From assembly GCA_036374835.1 (NCBI GenBank), contig DASUTB010000132.1, forward strand, positions 1-64,000: a DNA stretch of 64,000 bases. Reading direction: 5' to 3'. The stretch is from DASUTB01 sp036374835 (GTDB taxonomy: Bacteria > Actinomycetota > Actinomycetes > Jiangellales > Jiangellaceae). The position numbers and the translations under genes are program-made. A model generated the notes under the pieces. It worked only from the letters and a program-made list of their open reading frames with translations. It did no database searches and was not told the DNA's origin. Positions 19,015 to 27,645 of this stretch are shown in pieces (position 1 is the stretch's first letter; each line of letters starts with the position of its first letter).

Positions 19015-20003
19015 TGGATCTGCATGCCGCATTGATCGCCGGTTTCGCCGCCGCAATCGGCCCGACGGCAATCGCCTTCGCGATCTCGGCACTCGGGCTC
19101 AACCTGCAGTTCGGCTACACCGGCCTGCTCAACATCGGCCACGTCGCGTTCATGCTGATGGGCGCGTACGGCGCCGCGATCACCGTGGAGAACGGCGGCT
19201 CCCTGTGGGTCGGCATCCTGATCGGCATCCTGGCCGCCGTCGTGCTCGGCCTCATCCTCGGGATCCCGACGTTGCGGCTGCGGGCCGAGTACCTCGCCAT
19301 TACGACGATCGCGGCCGCGGAAGTGTTGCGGCTCCTGGTCCGATCGTCATGGTCGGAACCGCTCACCGGCGGGGTCTTCGGAGTTCAGGGCTTCGCCGGC
19401 GAGTTCTTCGCGCTCAACCCGTTCGACTCGGGCCGGGTGTACGACTTCGGCATCCTGCCGATCAACGGGCGCCGGCTGTTCATCATCATCGTCGGATGGC
19501 TGCTCGTGGTCCTGCTGACGCTGTTGTTGGCCAGGCTGCTGAACAGCCCATGGGGCAGGCTGCTGCGCGCGATCCGGGAGGACGAGGACGCGGCCCGGAG
19601 CCTGGGTAAGAACGTATACGCCCGCAAGCTGCAATCCCTGACGATCGGCGGTGCGCTCGGGGCGGTGGCCGGCGTGGTACTCGCCATCGAGCAACAGAAC
19701 GTCGTCCCCGACAGCTTCCGACCGGAGATCACGTTCATCATCTTCGTCATCGTCATCCTCGGCGGTGCCGGCACGATCTGGGGACCCGTCGTCGGCGCGG
19801 TCGTCTTCCAGTTCCTGTTCTTCTTCCTGGACCGGCTCATGCGCCAGGCACAGGCGAACGTCCCCTACGTGGATGAAGTGCTCACCGCGGCCGGTGCTGC
19901 TCAGATCAGATTCGTGCTGCTCGGGATCGGAATCATCCTGCTGCTCGTTTACCGGCCGCAGGGTTTGATCGGCAACCGAAGGGAGGCGGTCATCGGTGCC
20001 TGA
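19014..20003 (+). CDS. livM: branched-chain amino acid ABC permease LivM
   Basis: LivM is the second membrane subunit of the HAAT-family transporter. The 329 residues hold eight to ten hydrophobic segments and the family landmarks GLNLQFGYTGLLNIGHVAFMLMG near the N-terminus, TLRLRAEYLAITTIAAAE, and ILGGAGTIWGPVVGAVVF. The cytoplasmic coupling loop RAIREDEDAARSLGKNVYARK lies between the last helices. ATG 19014 overlaps the livH stop by one base, and livG starts eight bases before the livM stop, so the cassette is translated as a coupled unit. Confidence 0.95.
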   Translation: MDLHAALIAGFAAAIGPTAIAFAISALGLNLQFGYTGLLNIGHVAFMLMGAYGAAITVENGGSLWVGILIGILAAVVLGLILGIPTLRLRAEYLAITTIAAAEVLRLLVRSSWSEPLTGGVFGVQGFAGEFFALNPFDSGRVYDFGILPINGRRLFIIIVGWLLVVLLTLLLARLLNSPWGRLLRAIREDEDAARSLGKNVYARKLQSLTIGGALGAVAGVVLAIEQQNVVPDSFRPEITFIIFVIVILGGAGTIWGPVVGAVVFQFLFFFLDRLMRQAQANVPYVDEVLTAAGAAQIRFVLLGIGIILLLVYRPQGLIGNRREAVIGA

Positions 20004-20823
20004 GGTCGCATGGACTGACTCTGTGGAGCCCAAGCCGGGCGCAACGAAACCCGACGCGGTCGTGACCGCCCGTGGTGTCCAGCGGTTCTTCGGCGGCCTG
20101 CGAGCTGTCGACGTCGACCACCTGGAGATCCAGCGGAACTCGATCACCGCGCTGATCGGCCCGAACGGCGCCGGCAAGACGACGTTCTTCAACCTCCTCA
20201 CCGGGTTCGACCAGGCAACCGCCGGCTCATGGGAACTCAATGGTGGATCGATCGCCGGTATACCCGCGTATCAAGTGGCGCGGCGCGGCATGGTTCGTAC
20301 GTTCCAGCTCACCCGGGCGCTCCCGCGGCTGACCGTGCGGGACAACGTGATGCTCGCCGAACCGAATCACCCGGGCGAGGCCGTGTCCCGTGCCCTCGTC
20401 GGGTTCTGGAAGCCCAAGGAGACCGAGACCGCCGAACGCGCCGGCCAACTGCTCGAGCGGTTCGGCCTGCTGCACATGGCCGACGAGTACGCGGGGACGC
20501 TGTCCGGCGGGCAGCGCAAGCTACTGGAGCTGGCGCGGGCGATGATGGTGAACCCTGAGGTCATCATGCTCGACGAGCCGATGGCCGGCATCAACCCGGC
20601 GCTGACCCAGACCCTTCTGGAGCACGTCGTCCGGCTGCGCGACGACGGCAAGACCGTCGTCTTCGTCGAGCACGACATGGACGTCGTCCAGGAGATCTCG
20701 GACTGGGTCGTCGTGCTCGCAGCCGGCCGGGTCATCGCCGAAGATCAGCCAGAAGGCATCGCCGGCAACAGCGACGTCATCGACGCCTACCTCGGCACCC
20801 ACCACGGAGAGGCAGCATCGTGA
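19996..20823 (+). CDS. livG: branched-chain amino acid ABC ATP-binding protein LivG
   Basis: One of two ATPases that power the Liv importer at the inner face of the membrane. The 275 residues show Walker A GPNGAGKTTFFN, the LivG-specific insert with TFQLTRALPRLTVRDNV, signature LSGGQRKLLELARAMM, Walker B VIMLDEPMAGINP and switch histidine FVEHDMDVV. About 25 residues precede the ABC fold, a little more than usual. GTG 19996 has GGGAGG ahead of it and lies inside livM. livF starts at its stop (GTGA overlap). Confidence 0.95.
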   Translation: MPEVAWTDSVEPKPGATKPDAVVTARGVQRFFGGLRAVDVDHLEIQRNSITALIGPNGAGKTTFFNLLTGFDQATAGSWELNGGSIAGIPAYQVARRGMVRTFQLTRALPRLTVRDNVMLAEPNHPGEAVSRALVGFWKPKETETAERAGQLLERFGLLHMADEYAGTLSGGQRKLLELARAMMVNPEVIMLDEPMAGINPALTQTLLEHVVRLRDDGKTVVFVEHDMDVVQEISDWVVVLAAGRVIAEDQPEGIAGNSDVIDAYLGTHHGEAAS

Positions 20824-21557
20824 CCGGCACCGAGAACAGGATCCTCAACGCCACCGAGGTGGTTGCCGGCTATACGCCGGAGGTCGACATCCTGACCGGC
20901 ATCAACCTGTACGTCGACCGAGGTGAAGTCGTCGGGGTCATCGGGCCCAACGGCGCCGGCAAGTCGACATTCGTCAAGGCCGTGTTCGGCCTCGTGCCGG
21001 TCCGGTCCGGCACGGTCGAGCTCAACGGCGAATCAGTGACGAACAAGCCCGCGCACGAGCTTGTGGCGATGGGCATCGGCTATGTGCCTCAGCTGGCCAA
21101 CACGTTCCCGTCGCTCACCGTCGAGGAGAACCTCCGTATGGGCCTGTATCTGCGGCCCAAGGCGTGGGATGAGCGCTTCGCGGCCGTGGCGGACCTTTTT
21201 CCGCTGGTCGCGGACCGCCGCAACCAGCGTGCCGGCCTGCTGTCCGGCGGTGAACGGCAGATGGTGGCGATGAGCCGAGCGTTGATGATGGACCCGTCGC
21301 TGATCCTGCTGGACGAACCGTCCGCCGGGCTCTCCCCGGTGAACCAGGACCTGGTGTTCGAGCAGGTCACGCGTATTGCGACCGCAGGCGTGTCCATTCT
21401 CATGGTCGAGCAGAACGCTCGTCGCTGCCTGCAGATCGCGGACCGGGCCTACGTTCTCGACCAGGGGAAGAACGCCTACACCGGCACCGGCAACGAGTTG
21501 CTGCACGACCCGAACGTCATCGACCTCTACCTCGGCACACTCGGCCGCGCCGCCTAA
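20820..21557 (+). CDS. livF: branched-chain amino acid ABC ATP-binding protein LivF
   Basis: The second ATPase of the Liv importer; pairs with LivG. The 245 residues carry Walker A GPNGAGKSTFVKAVFG, signature LLSGGERQMVAMSRALM, Walker B LILLDEPSAGLSP and switch VEQNARRCLQIADRAYVL. GTG 20820 overlaps the livG stop by four bases. It is the last gene of the plus-strand cassette and is followed by a strong bidirectional terminator; no binding protein is encoded in the same operon, though three stand convergently just beyond. Confidence 0.95.
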   Translation: MTGTENRILNATEVVAGYTPEVDILTGINLYVDRGEVVGVIGPNGAGKSTFVKAVFGLVPVRSGTVELNGESVTNKPAHELVAMGIGYVPQLANTFPSLTVEENLRMGLYLRPKAWDERFAAVADLFPLVADRRNQRAGLLSGGERQMVAMSRALMMDPSLILLDEPSAGLSPVNQDLVFEQVTRIATAGVSILMVEQNARRCLQIADRAYVLDQGKNAYTGTGNELLHDPNVIDLYLGTLGRAA

Positions 21558-21645
21558 ACCGGCCTCCCAGGACGCGGCGCCGAGTCCCACGTCGCCGATC
21601 TCGACGACGCATCCGGGCGTCACCGCGGGCCCGCCGAAACACGAA

Positions 21646-21677
21646 TCAGGGGAGAGTGCCGAAGCACTCTCCCCTGA
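21646..21677. terminator. bidirectional terminator between livF and binding-protein gene
   Basis: TCAGGGGAGAGTGC, loop CGAA, GCACTCTCCCCTGA: a perfect 14-pair stem with a stable tetraloop, placed between two convergent genes. Symmetric, so it can stop transcripts from both sides; no T run on either strand. Confidence 0.85.
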
Positions 21678-21717
21678 GTTCGTAGCGGTGTTACCTCTTG
21701 CTCGGGTGCGCTACCTG

Positions 21718-23019
21718 TTACTCGCCGCCGCCTTGGGTGACCACTTGCTCAAGGGTATCCCGGCTGCCCTCTTCGTCGCCGGTGTACTCGAACAGGTCGT
21801 ACGTACCGGCGCCGGGCTCACCGGCTTCGACGAAGTCGAGCGGGCCGGAGGCGCCGTCGTAGTCGATGTCCTCTCCTGCTTCGAGAAGCTCGAGGCAGTC
21901 GGCGAACAGCGAGCACTTCTCGCCTTCCCGGGTGACATCGTTGATCGCGTCCTTGAACACCGTCGGGTCGGCCGAGCCGGCAGACTGCACGGCCAGCGTG
22001 ATCGTGATGACGCAGTCGTAGTAGTGCGCCGAGAAGATCGTCGGCGTGTCCGGGTACGCCTCTGCGAAGCGTTCCGGGAAGGTCGGCTCGCCGGTCTCCG
22101 GCGCGGACGACGGGTAGGTGCCCTTCACACCTTCGAGCACCGTGGGGTCGCCACCGAGCTGATCGGCACCGACGGTGTCCACGAAGCCGTCGGCGACGTA
22201 GAGCTGCCCGTCGAAGACGCCCTGCATGTCGAGCACCATCTGGCCACCCTCTTCGAAGGTGATCGCAGCCAGCGCCTGTGCTCCCGAGTTGGCGACCTCA
22301 CCCGTCAGGTCGGAGAACGAGGTGACCTGCGGGTCGTAGCCCTGCCGCAGCGGAACCTCGATGCCGCTGCCTTCCAGGTAGTCGGCCAGCGCTTCACCGA
22401 AGCCGACGCCGTACTCGTCGTTCCGCCACACGACGGCAACGCTGCTGTGCCCGTCGCCGATGATCAGGTCACCGAGCGTCGGCGCCTGCAGCTCGTCCGT
22501 CGGCGCGGTCCGGTAGTAGTACGGGTCGAATTGGCTGAGGTTCGCCGCGGTGTTCGAGCCGGAGCACATGACGACCTCGGCGTCCTGCACCTTGTCGACG
22601 ATCGCGGTGGACACACCGGAAGCGGCCGCACCCATGATCGCGGCGTATTCACCGGTCAGGAACTGGTCGACGTTCTCCGAGGCGACGTTGGCGTCGGTGC
22701 CGCTGTCGGCCGCGTCCCAGCTGATCAGATCGGGGGATGCTTCGTTGATGTCGTTGACCGCGAGCTCGACACCGGCCTCCAGCGACTCGATGATCGGAGC
22801 GAGCTGACCGGTCTGCGGCAGCAGCGAACCGATGGTCAGCGGGGTGGGTTCGAACTCCATCTCCTCGCCGTCGGTCTCGGCATCCTCGTCCTCCTCGGCG
22901 CCGGTATCCTCGTCCTCCGGCTCCGCGGTGTCCTCGCCGTCGTCACCACACGCGGCCAGCACGAGCGACGCCGCCCCAGCGACGGCTGCGAACCGCCACA
23001 GCGGAGTCTTGCGGGTCAT
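21718..23019 (-). CDS. Liv-type ABC substrate-binding lipoprotein (first of three)
   Basis: A periplasmic-binding-fold type I protein that would deliver branched-chain amino acids or related compounds to the LivHMGF channel at the outer membrane face. From ATG 23019 (AAGGAG six bases ahead) the 433-residue product starts with a signal peptide ending LVLAAC, the lipobox. An acidic linker of Glu/Asp repeats follows, then the ligand-binding domain with LVNDIN-like opening, AASGVSTAIVDK and PYYYRTAPTD. The frame is open 46 codons further upstream without a ribosome site. It converges on livF. Closest relative in the window is the next gene (shared GEDIDYDG-SGPL, DECAELL-like C-terminus). Confidence 0.9.
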   Translation of the reverse strand: MTRKTPLWRFAAVAGAASLVLAACGDDGEDTAEPEDEDTGAEEDEDAETDGEEMEFEPTPLTIGSLLPQTGQLAPIIESLEAGVELAVNDINEASPDLISWDAADSGTDANVASENVDQFLTGEYAAIMGAAASGVSTAIVDKVQDAEVVMCSGSNTAANLSQFDPYYYRTAPTDELQAPTLGDLIIGDGHSSVAVVWRNDEYGVGFGEALADYLEGSGIEVPLRQGYDPQVTSFSDLTGEVANSGAQALAAITFEEGGQMVLDMQGVFDGQLYVADGFVDTVGADQLGGDPTVLEGVKGTYPSSAPETGEPTFPERFAEAYPDTPTIFSAHYYDCVITITLAVQSAGSADPTVFKDAINDVTREGEKCSLFADCLELLEAGEDIDYDGASGPLDFVEAGEPGAGTYDLFEYTGDEEGSRDTLEQVVTQGGGE

Positions 23020-23240
23020 AGTGATCTCCTTACCTTGTAGCCGTCCCGGACCGGGTTGGCTAATGGACTCTCCAGAGCTTCCAAGTGTGCAACTTAGCTG
23101 GTCGCACCACGGTTTGGGGAGCGGCATTCCCGAGGCGAGAGCATGTTGTGACGACACTGTGACCTATCCCCTTGATCACGTCAGAAGCGGCCATCTCGAG
23201 CAGCTTCGTCACGTTCATCACGCTTCGGCGAACGCGCAGG

Positions 23241-24560
23241 TCAGCCGCCGAGCTCGGTGAGATCGACCGGCCGCTGCTCCTCGGTGCCGAGGGTGCCGTC
23301 TTCTTGGAAGGTCGCGATGGCGTAACCACCCACGGCCGGATCAGGGTGGGTGATCTCCAGCGGGCCGCTAACGCCGTCGTAGTCGATGTCCTCACCGTTG
23401 GCGAGCAGTTCGGCGCACTCCCCGTATGAGGTGCACTTCGTGCCCTCTTTCGTCTGCGCCTCGATGTGCTCGTGGAACACCGCCGGGTCGGTCGAATCGG
23501 CGGCCGTTGCGGCCAGCGCGACGATGATCGCGCAGTCGTAGACCTGGCCACCGTAGATGAAGTTACCCTTCTCGCCGTCGGGTAGCGCGCCGTTCAGCCG
23601 GTCGTTGAACTCCGGCGTCCCGGCCGCACCGATGACCGTCATACCGGCGACCGCCCCGACGTCTGCCTCGGTGTCGCCCGCCTCCTGCAGCGCCCCGGCG
23701 ACGCCTCCGCTGACATAGGTCCCGAAAGTTCCGTCGCCGCCGTAGAACTGCTCGGCCGACATGCCCTCCAGCAATGCCCCGGTCAGGATCGGGATGCTCT
23801 CGCCGAACGCGATCAGCGCCACGCCGTCCGGATCGGCGGCGACGATCTTGTCCACGACATCGGTGAAGTCCTCAGCGGTCGGGTCGTACTCGATCCGGGT
23901 CGGGTTGGCGTCCCTGGATGTCACACCATCGACGATCAGATCACCGAGTGCCCGGCCGTAGTCGTCGTTCCGCGACACGACGGCGATGTCCGAGTGGTTG
24001 TCCTCTTCGACCATCCATTCGGCGATCAGGGGCGCCACCGCGGCGTCCGGTGGAACCGTGCGGTAGTAGTACGTGTTGTTGTCCTGGTTGGTGAACGACG
24101 TCGACGTGTTCGTTCCCGAGCACTGCACGGTGCGGCTGTCGTGGAGCAGCTGGATGAACTCCTGCGACATACCCGATGCGGCCGCGCCGATGACCGCATC
24201 CTTGTTCTCGTTCACGAACTGGGCGGCCAACTCGCGCACGATATGAGGCGCACCGGCCTCATCGCCGATCGCGAGCGTGACGTCCTGGCCGTTCACTCCT
24301 CCCGCGGCGTTGATGTCGCTGACCGCCAATTCGATCCCGGCGCGCTGCGGCGCGCCCAGGAATCCGAGGGGACCGCTCTCGTCGTAGATGAAACCGATGT
24401 CAAGCTTGTCGTCGTGCCCGGTCGCAAGACTGCCCGACTCTGACGCAGAGTTCCCGGTCGAGTCCTGCGAGCCGTCGTCCGAACCGGTACACGCGGTCAG
24501 CAGCACCGCCCCGGCGGCGATACCGGCGCCCACTCGCCACCGAGCAGTCTTTCCAGCCAT
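23241..24560 (-). CDS. Liv-type ABC substrate-binding lipoprotein (second of three)
   Basis: A 439-residue paralogue of the preceding binding protein, with lipobox VLLTAC at about residue 24 and a Ser/Gly/Asp linker. The ligand domain contains AAASGMSQEFIQ, CSGTNTSTSF and NNTYYYRTVPPD, which line up with the first protein's AAASGVSTAIV, CSGSNTAANL and PYYYRTAPTD. Both share GEDIDYDGVSGPLEI-type C-termini and a Cys pair (CTSYGEC versus CSLFADC). ATG 24560 has TAGGAG seven bases ahead. The genes are 221 bp apart, so each probably has its own promoter. They may recognise different amino acids for one shared transporter. Confidence 0.9.
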   Translation of the reverse strand: MAGKTARWRVGAGIAAGAVLLTACTGSDDGSQDSTGNSASESGSLATGHDDKLDIGFIYDESGPLGFLGAPQRAGIELAVSDINAAGGVNGQDVTLAIGDEAGAPHIVRELAAQFVNENKDAVIGAAASGMSQEFIQLLHDSRTVQCSGTNTSTSFTNQDNNTYYYRTVPPDAAVAPLIAEWMVEEDNHSDIAVVSRNDDYGRALGDLIVDGVTSRDANPTRIEYDPTAEDFTDVVDKIVAADPDGVALIAFGESIPILTGALLEGMSAEQFYGGDGTFGTYVSGGVAGALQEAGDTEADVGAVAGMTVIGAAGTPEFNDRLNGALPDGEKGNFIYGGQVYDCAIIVALAATAADSTDPAVFHEHIEAQTKEGTKCTSYGECAELLANGEDIDYDGVSGPLEITHPDPAVGGYAIATFQEDGTLGTEEQRPVDLTELGG

Positions 24561-24683
24561 TCGGCACTCCTAACGTGCAAGTCCGTCGCGAGAATACCTT
24601 GAGAGGACACAACGGCATAAATGTGCAACCAACCAACCGAGCATAGGACTGGGCCGCAGCCTCGCCAACTCGAGCACGGCGGC

Positions 24684-25844
24684 CTACCTCTCGGAGATGT
24701 CCACCCATCCGTCGCCCGTGCCGACGAGCACCTCCGGCCAGGTTCCCGGGCGGTCACCGTACGAGTCGAAGGTCACGTGCCCGAGGGCGCCCGTCACCGA
24801 GACGGTATCAAGCTCGCTCAAGCAGCCATGACGCGCGTCCCGTGCGCTGCCGTTCACCGACGGTAGGCAGCGCTCGAGCATCTGCGCCACCGCGCGTCCG
24901 GCGTCGTATGCCGGCGCGGCGAGCGCCCCGGCGTCGGCCAGCCCTGGCACCGCTGTTTCAGCGGGTACCTGCAAAGAAGCCGGAACCACTGAAACGAACG
25001 TCGCGCCGTCGGCGGCGGGCGGATCTCCCGCCGCGAGCCGCTCTCCGCCCATCACGATCGCTTGGTGACCGGCACGCTTGGCGACATCGACGACGTCGGC
25101 CACTCTCGTGTCGCCGAGGAGGTAGTAGGCGACCGGTCCGTCGTTCGTCTCGATCTCGGCGACGGTTGCCGCGAGATCGTCTGCGCCGGCCAGCTGTGCG
25201 TCGGCGCCGAGCGACGCGACGTGACGGGCCAGCCTCGCGGCTTCTCCGAGCTGCCCGCCGTGCACGATGACGACGGTCGTCGCGCCCTTGCCGTTGACGG
25301 CATACGCGGCAGCTTCCGCGAGCGGATCACTATCCGGAATCGCGGTCCGGAAGTACGACGTGTACGGCCGTAGCGGTTCGGACGGGTCCGGGCCACGGGT
25401 ATTCGCCCGTTCGTCGTCGGCCGGCGACAGGAATGCGATGCTGCGCTCGTCCAGCGGACGCTGCGCCGCCCGCACGGCTTCGGGTGTGAGCCCGCCGACG
25501 ACCGCGATCACATCGCCTTCGTCCGCGACCTCGGCGGCTACCGCACCGGCCGCTTCGAGCGGCTCGGCATCGTCCGTCCCGTCGTCGACCGGCTCAACGA
25601 CAACGTCCCAGTCGCCGATATCGACATCGGCCAGCGCCGTGCTCACCGCGGCGTACACGTCCTCCCCGGCGGCCTGGTGCGGGCCTTCGTCGGGAACAAG
25701 GACGACGACCTTGGCCACCTGGGCGCCGCCGTCGCGTCCGGCGAGCGCGTCGGCGACCGAGCCGCAACCGGCCGACGCCGCGGCAAGCGTGATCGCCGCA
25801 ATCCCGGCCGTGGCACGGCTCCGTCGAGCCTGTCCCCCATGCAT
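24684..25844 (-). CDS. Liv-type substrate-binding lipoprotein, divergent (third of three)
   Basis: This 386-residue protein has an N-terminal signal with lipobox ASAGC and a periplasmic-binding-protein type I fold (VVVLVPDEGPHQAAGEDVYAA..., IAVVGGLTPEAVRAAQ, YTSYFRTAIPDSDPLA). It is shorter and more divergent than its two neighbours, lacking the GEDIDYDG-type end, but retains the FRT-P-DS hinge segment and the closing FDSYGDRPGTW. ATG 25844 gives a basic Arg-rich n-region. It lies 123 bp upstream of the second binding-protein gene, in the same direction. Its ligand may differ, or it may be a sensor for the transporter; neither can be read from sequence. Confidence 0.8.
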   Translation of the reverse strand: MHGGQARRSRATAGIAAITLAAASAGCGSVADALAGRDGGAQVAKVVVLVPDEGPHQAAGEDVYAAVSTALADVDIGDWDVVVEPVDDGTDDAEPLEAAGAVAAEVADEGDVIAVVGGLTPEAVRAAQRPLDERSIAFLSPADDERANTRGPDPSEPLRPYTSYFRTAIPDSDPLAEAAAYAVNGKGATTVVIVHGGQLGEAARLARHVASLGADAQLAGADDLAATVAEIETNDGPVAYYLLGDTRVADVVDVAKRAGHQAIVMGGERLAAGDPPAADGATFVSVVPASLQVPAETAVPGLADAGALAAPAYDAGRAVAQMLERCLPSVNGSARDARHGCLSELDTVSVTGALGHVTFDSYGDRPGTWPEVLVGTGDGWVDISER

Positions 25845-25934
25845 GCCTCGTCAGACCCCCCGTCCGGGCACGATTCCGGTGCGCTCTGCCGGATGACGTC
25901 GCTTCGCTGTACTCACCGGAACGGCGCTACGCGA

Positions 25935-26528
25935 TCAATCCGTTTGCTCGATGACGACGATTGCGACGTCGCGCATCGTCGTCCGCTTATCCATGGCCGC
26001 CTTCTGGATCCAGCGGAACGCGTCCGGCTCGGTAAGCCCGTACTTGGTCTGCAGCACGCCCTTGGCCCGATCGACGAGCTTACGCGTCTCGAGGCGCTCG
26101 GACAGGTCGCTGACCTCCGACTCGAGCTGGACGATCTCCTCGTGCCGAGTGATCGCCATCTCGATCGCCGGCACCAGGTCCTCTTTGGTGAACGGCTTGG
26201 TGACGTACGCCATCGCACCGGCCTTGGTGGCCCGCTCGACCAGCTCGCGCTGCGAGAACGCGGTCAGGATGAGAACGGGTGCGATCCTCGCTTCGCGGAT
26301 CTGCTCCGCTGCGGAGATGCCGTCCAGCACCGGCATCTTGACGTCCAGGACGACGAGATCGGGCTTGAGCTCTTCGGCAAGCTTGACCGCGGCCGCGCCG
26401 TCGCCGGCTTCGCCGACGACCTCGTAACCTTCCTCGCGCAGCATTTCCACCAGGTCAAGCCTGATCAGGGACTCGTCTTCAGCAACCAGGACCCGCCGTG
26501 GGTCCTGGCTCGTCATCTCGTCTGTCAC
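25935..26528 (-). CDS. pdtaR: ANTAR-domain response regulator (PdtaR type)
   Basis: A two-domain response regulator of the kind represented by mycobacterial PdtaR. The receiver (about 12-125) has the acidic pocket VAEDES, the phospho-acceptor Asp in VVLDVKMP, the switch Thr in LTAF and Lys in VTKPF. The C-terminal ANTAR domain (about 140-193) reads ETRKLVDRAKGVLQTKYGLT and PDAFRWIQKAAMDKRTTMRDVA; such domains bind paired RNA hairpins to prevent transcription termination. Its sensor kinase is not in the window, as is usual for this orphan regulator. ATG 26528; a second ATG four codons on is possible. In related genomes it neighbours pyk and the liv genes, as here. Confidence 0.93.
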   Translation of the reverse strand: MTDEMTSQDPRRVLVAEDESLIRLDLVEMLREEGYEVVGEAGDGAAAVKLAEELKPDLVVLDVKMPVLDGISAAEQIREARIAPVLILTAFSQRELVERATKAGAMAYVTKPFTKEDLVPAIEMAITRHEEIVQLESEVSDLSERLETRKLVDRAKGVLQTKYGLTEPDAFRWIQKAAMDKRTTMRDVAIVVIEQTD

Positions 26529-26700
26529 GAAACAGATCCTACCGACCGCCGGTTTCAGCCCGGTTAACCCACGTTACGGCGCGCCATGCCGGGGCCGGCA
26601 CCGCTCCGGCTTGGGCCCAGCGACCTGGCTGACTTCCTCTTGCGAGCGCATCCGCGTTACCCTTCTTCCGTCTGATCGGTAGTACCGATTCGGACAATCA

Positions 26701-26783
26701 GCCCGAGTGGAGGAACGGCAGACTCGATGCGCTCAAAACGCATTGTCCGCAAGGACGTGCGGGTTCGAATCCCGCCTCGGGCA
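26701..26783 (+). tRNA. tRNA-Leu (anticodon CAA)
   Basis: Acceptor GCCCGAG (26701-26707) pairs with CTCGGGC (26776-26782), discriminator A at 26783. Anticodon stem ATGCG/CGCAT encloses loop CTCAAAA, so the anticodon is CAA (26734-26736). The long variable arm TCC-GCAA-GGA is typical of leucine tRNAs; the T arm is GCGGG-TTCGAAT-CCCGC. CCA is not encoded. Confidence 0.95.
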
Positions 26784-26873
26784 CTAAACGTCACCAACCC
26801 ACGGTAACGGCCAGGTCTGACAAGGTCGACGGCCAAAGATCAACAGCTGATCGCGCCGCTCGGTTGGCATTTC

Positions 26874-26891
26874 ATTAACTGTGAAGTTAAT
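26874..26891 (+). promoter_or_regulatory. ArsR-type operator overlapping a -10 box
   Basis: ATTAACT-GTGA-AGTTAAT is a perfect 7+7 inverted repeat, strikingly AT-rich for this genome, 35 bp ahead of the VOC gene ATG. It overlaps a -10-like TAATAT (26888-26893). The operon encodes an ArsR-family repressor, so autorepression through this site is the likely arrangement. Confidence 0.75.
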
Positions 26892-26926
26892 ATTTTTCGA
26901 GTCAGGCAACGGGTTTGGAGGACCTG

Positions 26927-27325
26927 ATGACTCAACGGATCTTTCCGATGCTCGCCTATGAGGACGCGCCCGCAGCGATCGAGTTCTTGTGCCGCGCGTT
27001 CGGGTTCACGGAGCGGAGCCGGATGCAGAGCGAGGACGGTCTCGTCGGGCACGCGGAGGTGGAGCTCGACGGCCAAGTGGTGATGCTGGCCACGGTGTGG
27101 CGCGATGGCGGGCTCGCGCCGCCGAACGAACTGGCCGGAGTCCACACGCAGCTGCGCTGCCTGGTGGACGACGTCGACGAGCACTGGCGGCGGGCCCGCG
27201 ATGCCGGTGCCGTGGTCATCAGCGAGCCGGCCGACCAGTTCTACGGCGAACGGGTCTATCGAGCACTCGACCCGGAGGGCCATCGATGGATCTTCGGGTC
27301 GCCGATCGAGACGGCGACGGCGTGA
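26927..27325 (+). CDS. VOC (glyoxalase/bleomycin-resistance) family protein
   Basis: This 132-residue protein has the paired beta-alpha-beta-beta-beta modules of the vicinal-oxygen-chelate superfamily: MLAYEDAPAAIEFLCRAFGF opens the first and VDDVDEHWRRARDAGA the second. It ends with the FYGERVYRALDPEGHRWIFGSP segment of the PhnB/YdhR-like branch. Such proteins act as small-molecule binding or metal-dependent enzymes. ATG 26927 is chosen because GGAGG is six bases ahead; a TTG four codons earlier overlaps that site. It is the first gene of a three-gene operon (VOC, ArsR, AHSA1) joined by four-base overlaps. No substrate can be assigned. Confidence 0.88.
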   Translation: MTQRIFPMLAYEDAPAAIEFLCRAFGFTERSRMQSEDGLVGHAEVELDGQVVMLATVWRDGGLAPPNELAGVHTQLRCLVDDVDEHWRRARDAGAVVISEPADQFYGERVYRALDPEGHRWIFGSPIETATA

Positions 27326-27645
27326 CCACCGCTCTGGACGAGACACTGGCCGCGCTCGCCGACCCGACGCGGCGAACGGTGATCGACTCTCTCGCGAAGG
27401 GCCCGCAGTCGGCCGGCGCGCTGGCCGCGGCCGCCGGTGCGAGCCCGCCGGCGATGAGCCGTCACCTCCGTGTGCTGCGGCGCTGCGGCCTTGTCCAGGA
27501 AAGGTCCGACGACGCCGACGCACGGGTGCGGATCTACTCACTCCGGCCGGATCGGCTTCACCTCATCCGCGGTTGGCTGGACGACGTGGAGCGCTTCTGG
27601 ACCGACCAACTCGACGCATTCACAGCACACATGGAGGGACGATGA
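27322..27645 (+). CDS. ArsR/SmtB-family transcriptional regulator
   Basis: A 107-residue winged-helix repressor. LADPTRRTVIDSLAKG opens the DNA-binding domain, and ASPPAMSRHLRVLRRCGLVQER holds the recognition helix, followed by the wing DADARVRIYSLRP. No metal-binding ELCVCDL-type cysteines are present; the only cysteine is in the recognition region, so it is of the SdpR/YczB-like metal-free branch. These often sit with an AHSA1 gene. GTG 27322 overlaps the VOC stop (GTGA). An ATG at 27286 in frame, inside the VOC gene, is the alternative start. The palindrome at 26874-26891 is its likely operator. Confidence 0.9.
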   Translation: MTTALDETLAALADPTRRTVIDSLAKGPQSAGALAAAAGASPPAMSRHLRVLRRCGLVQERSDDADARVRIYSLRPDRLHLIRGWLDDVERFWTDQLDAFTAHMEGR

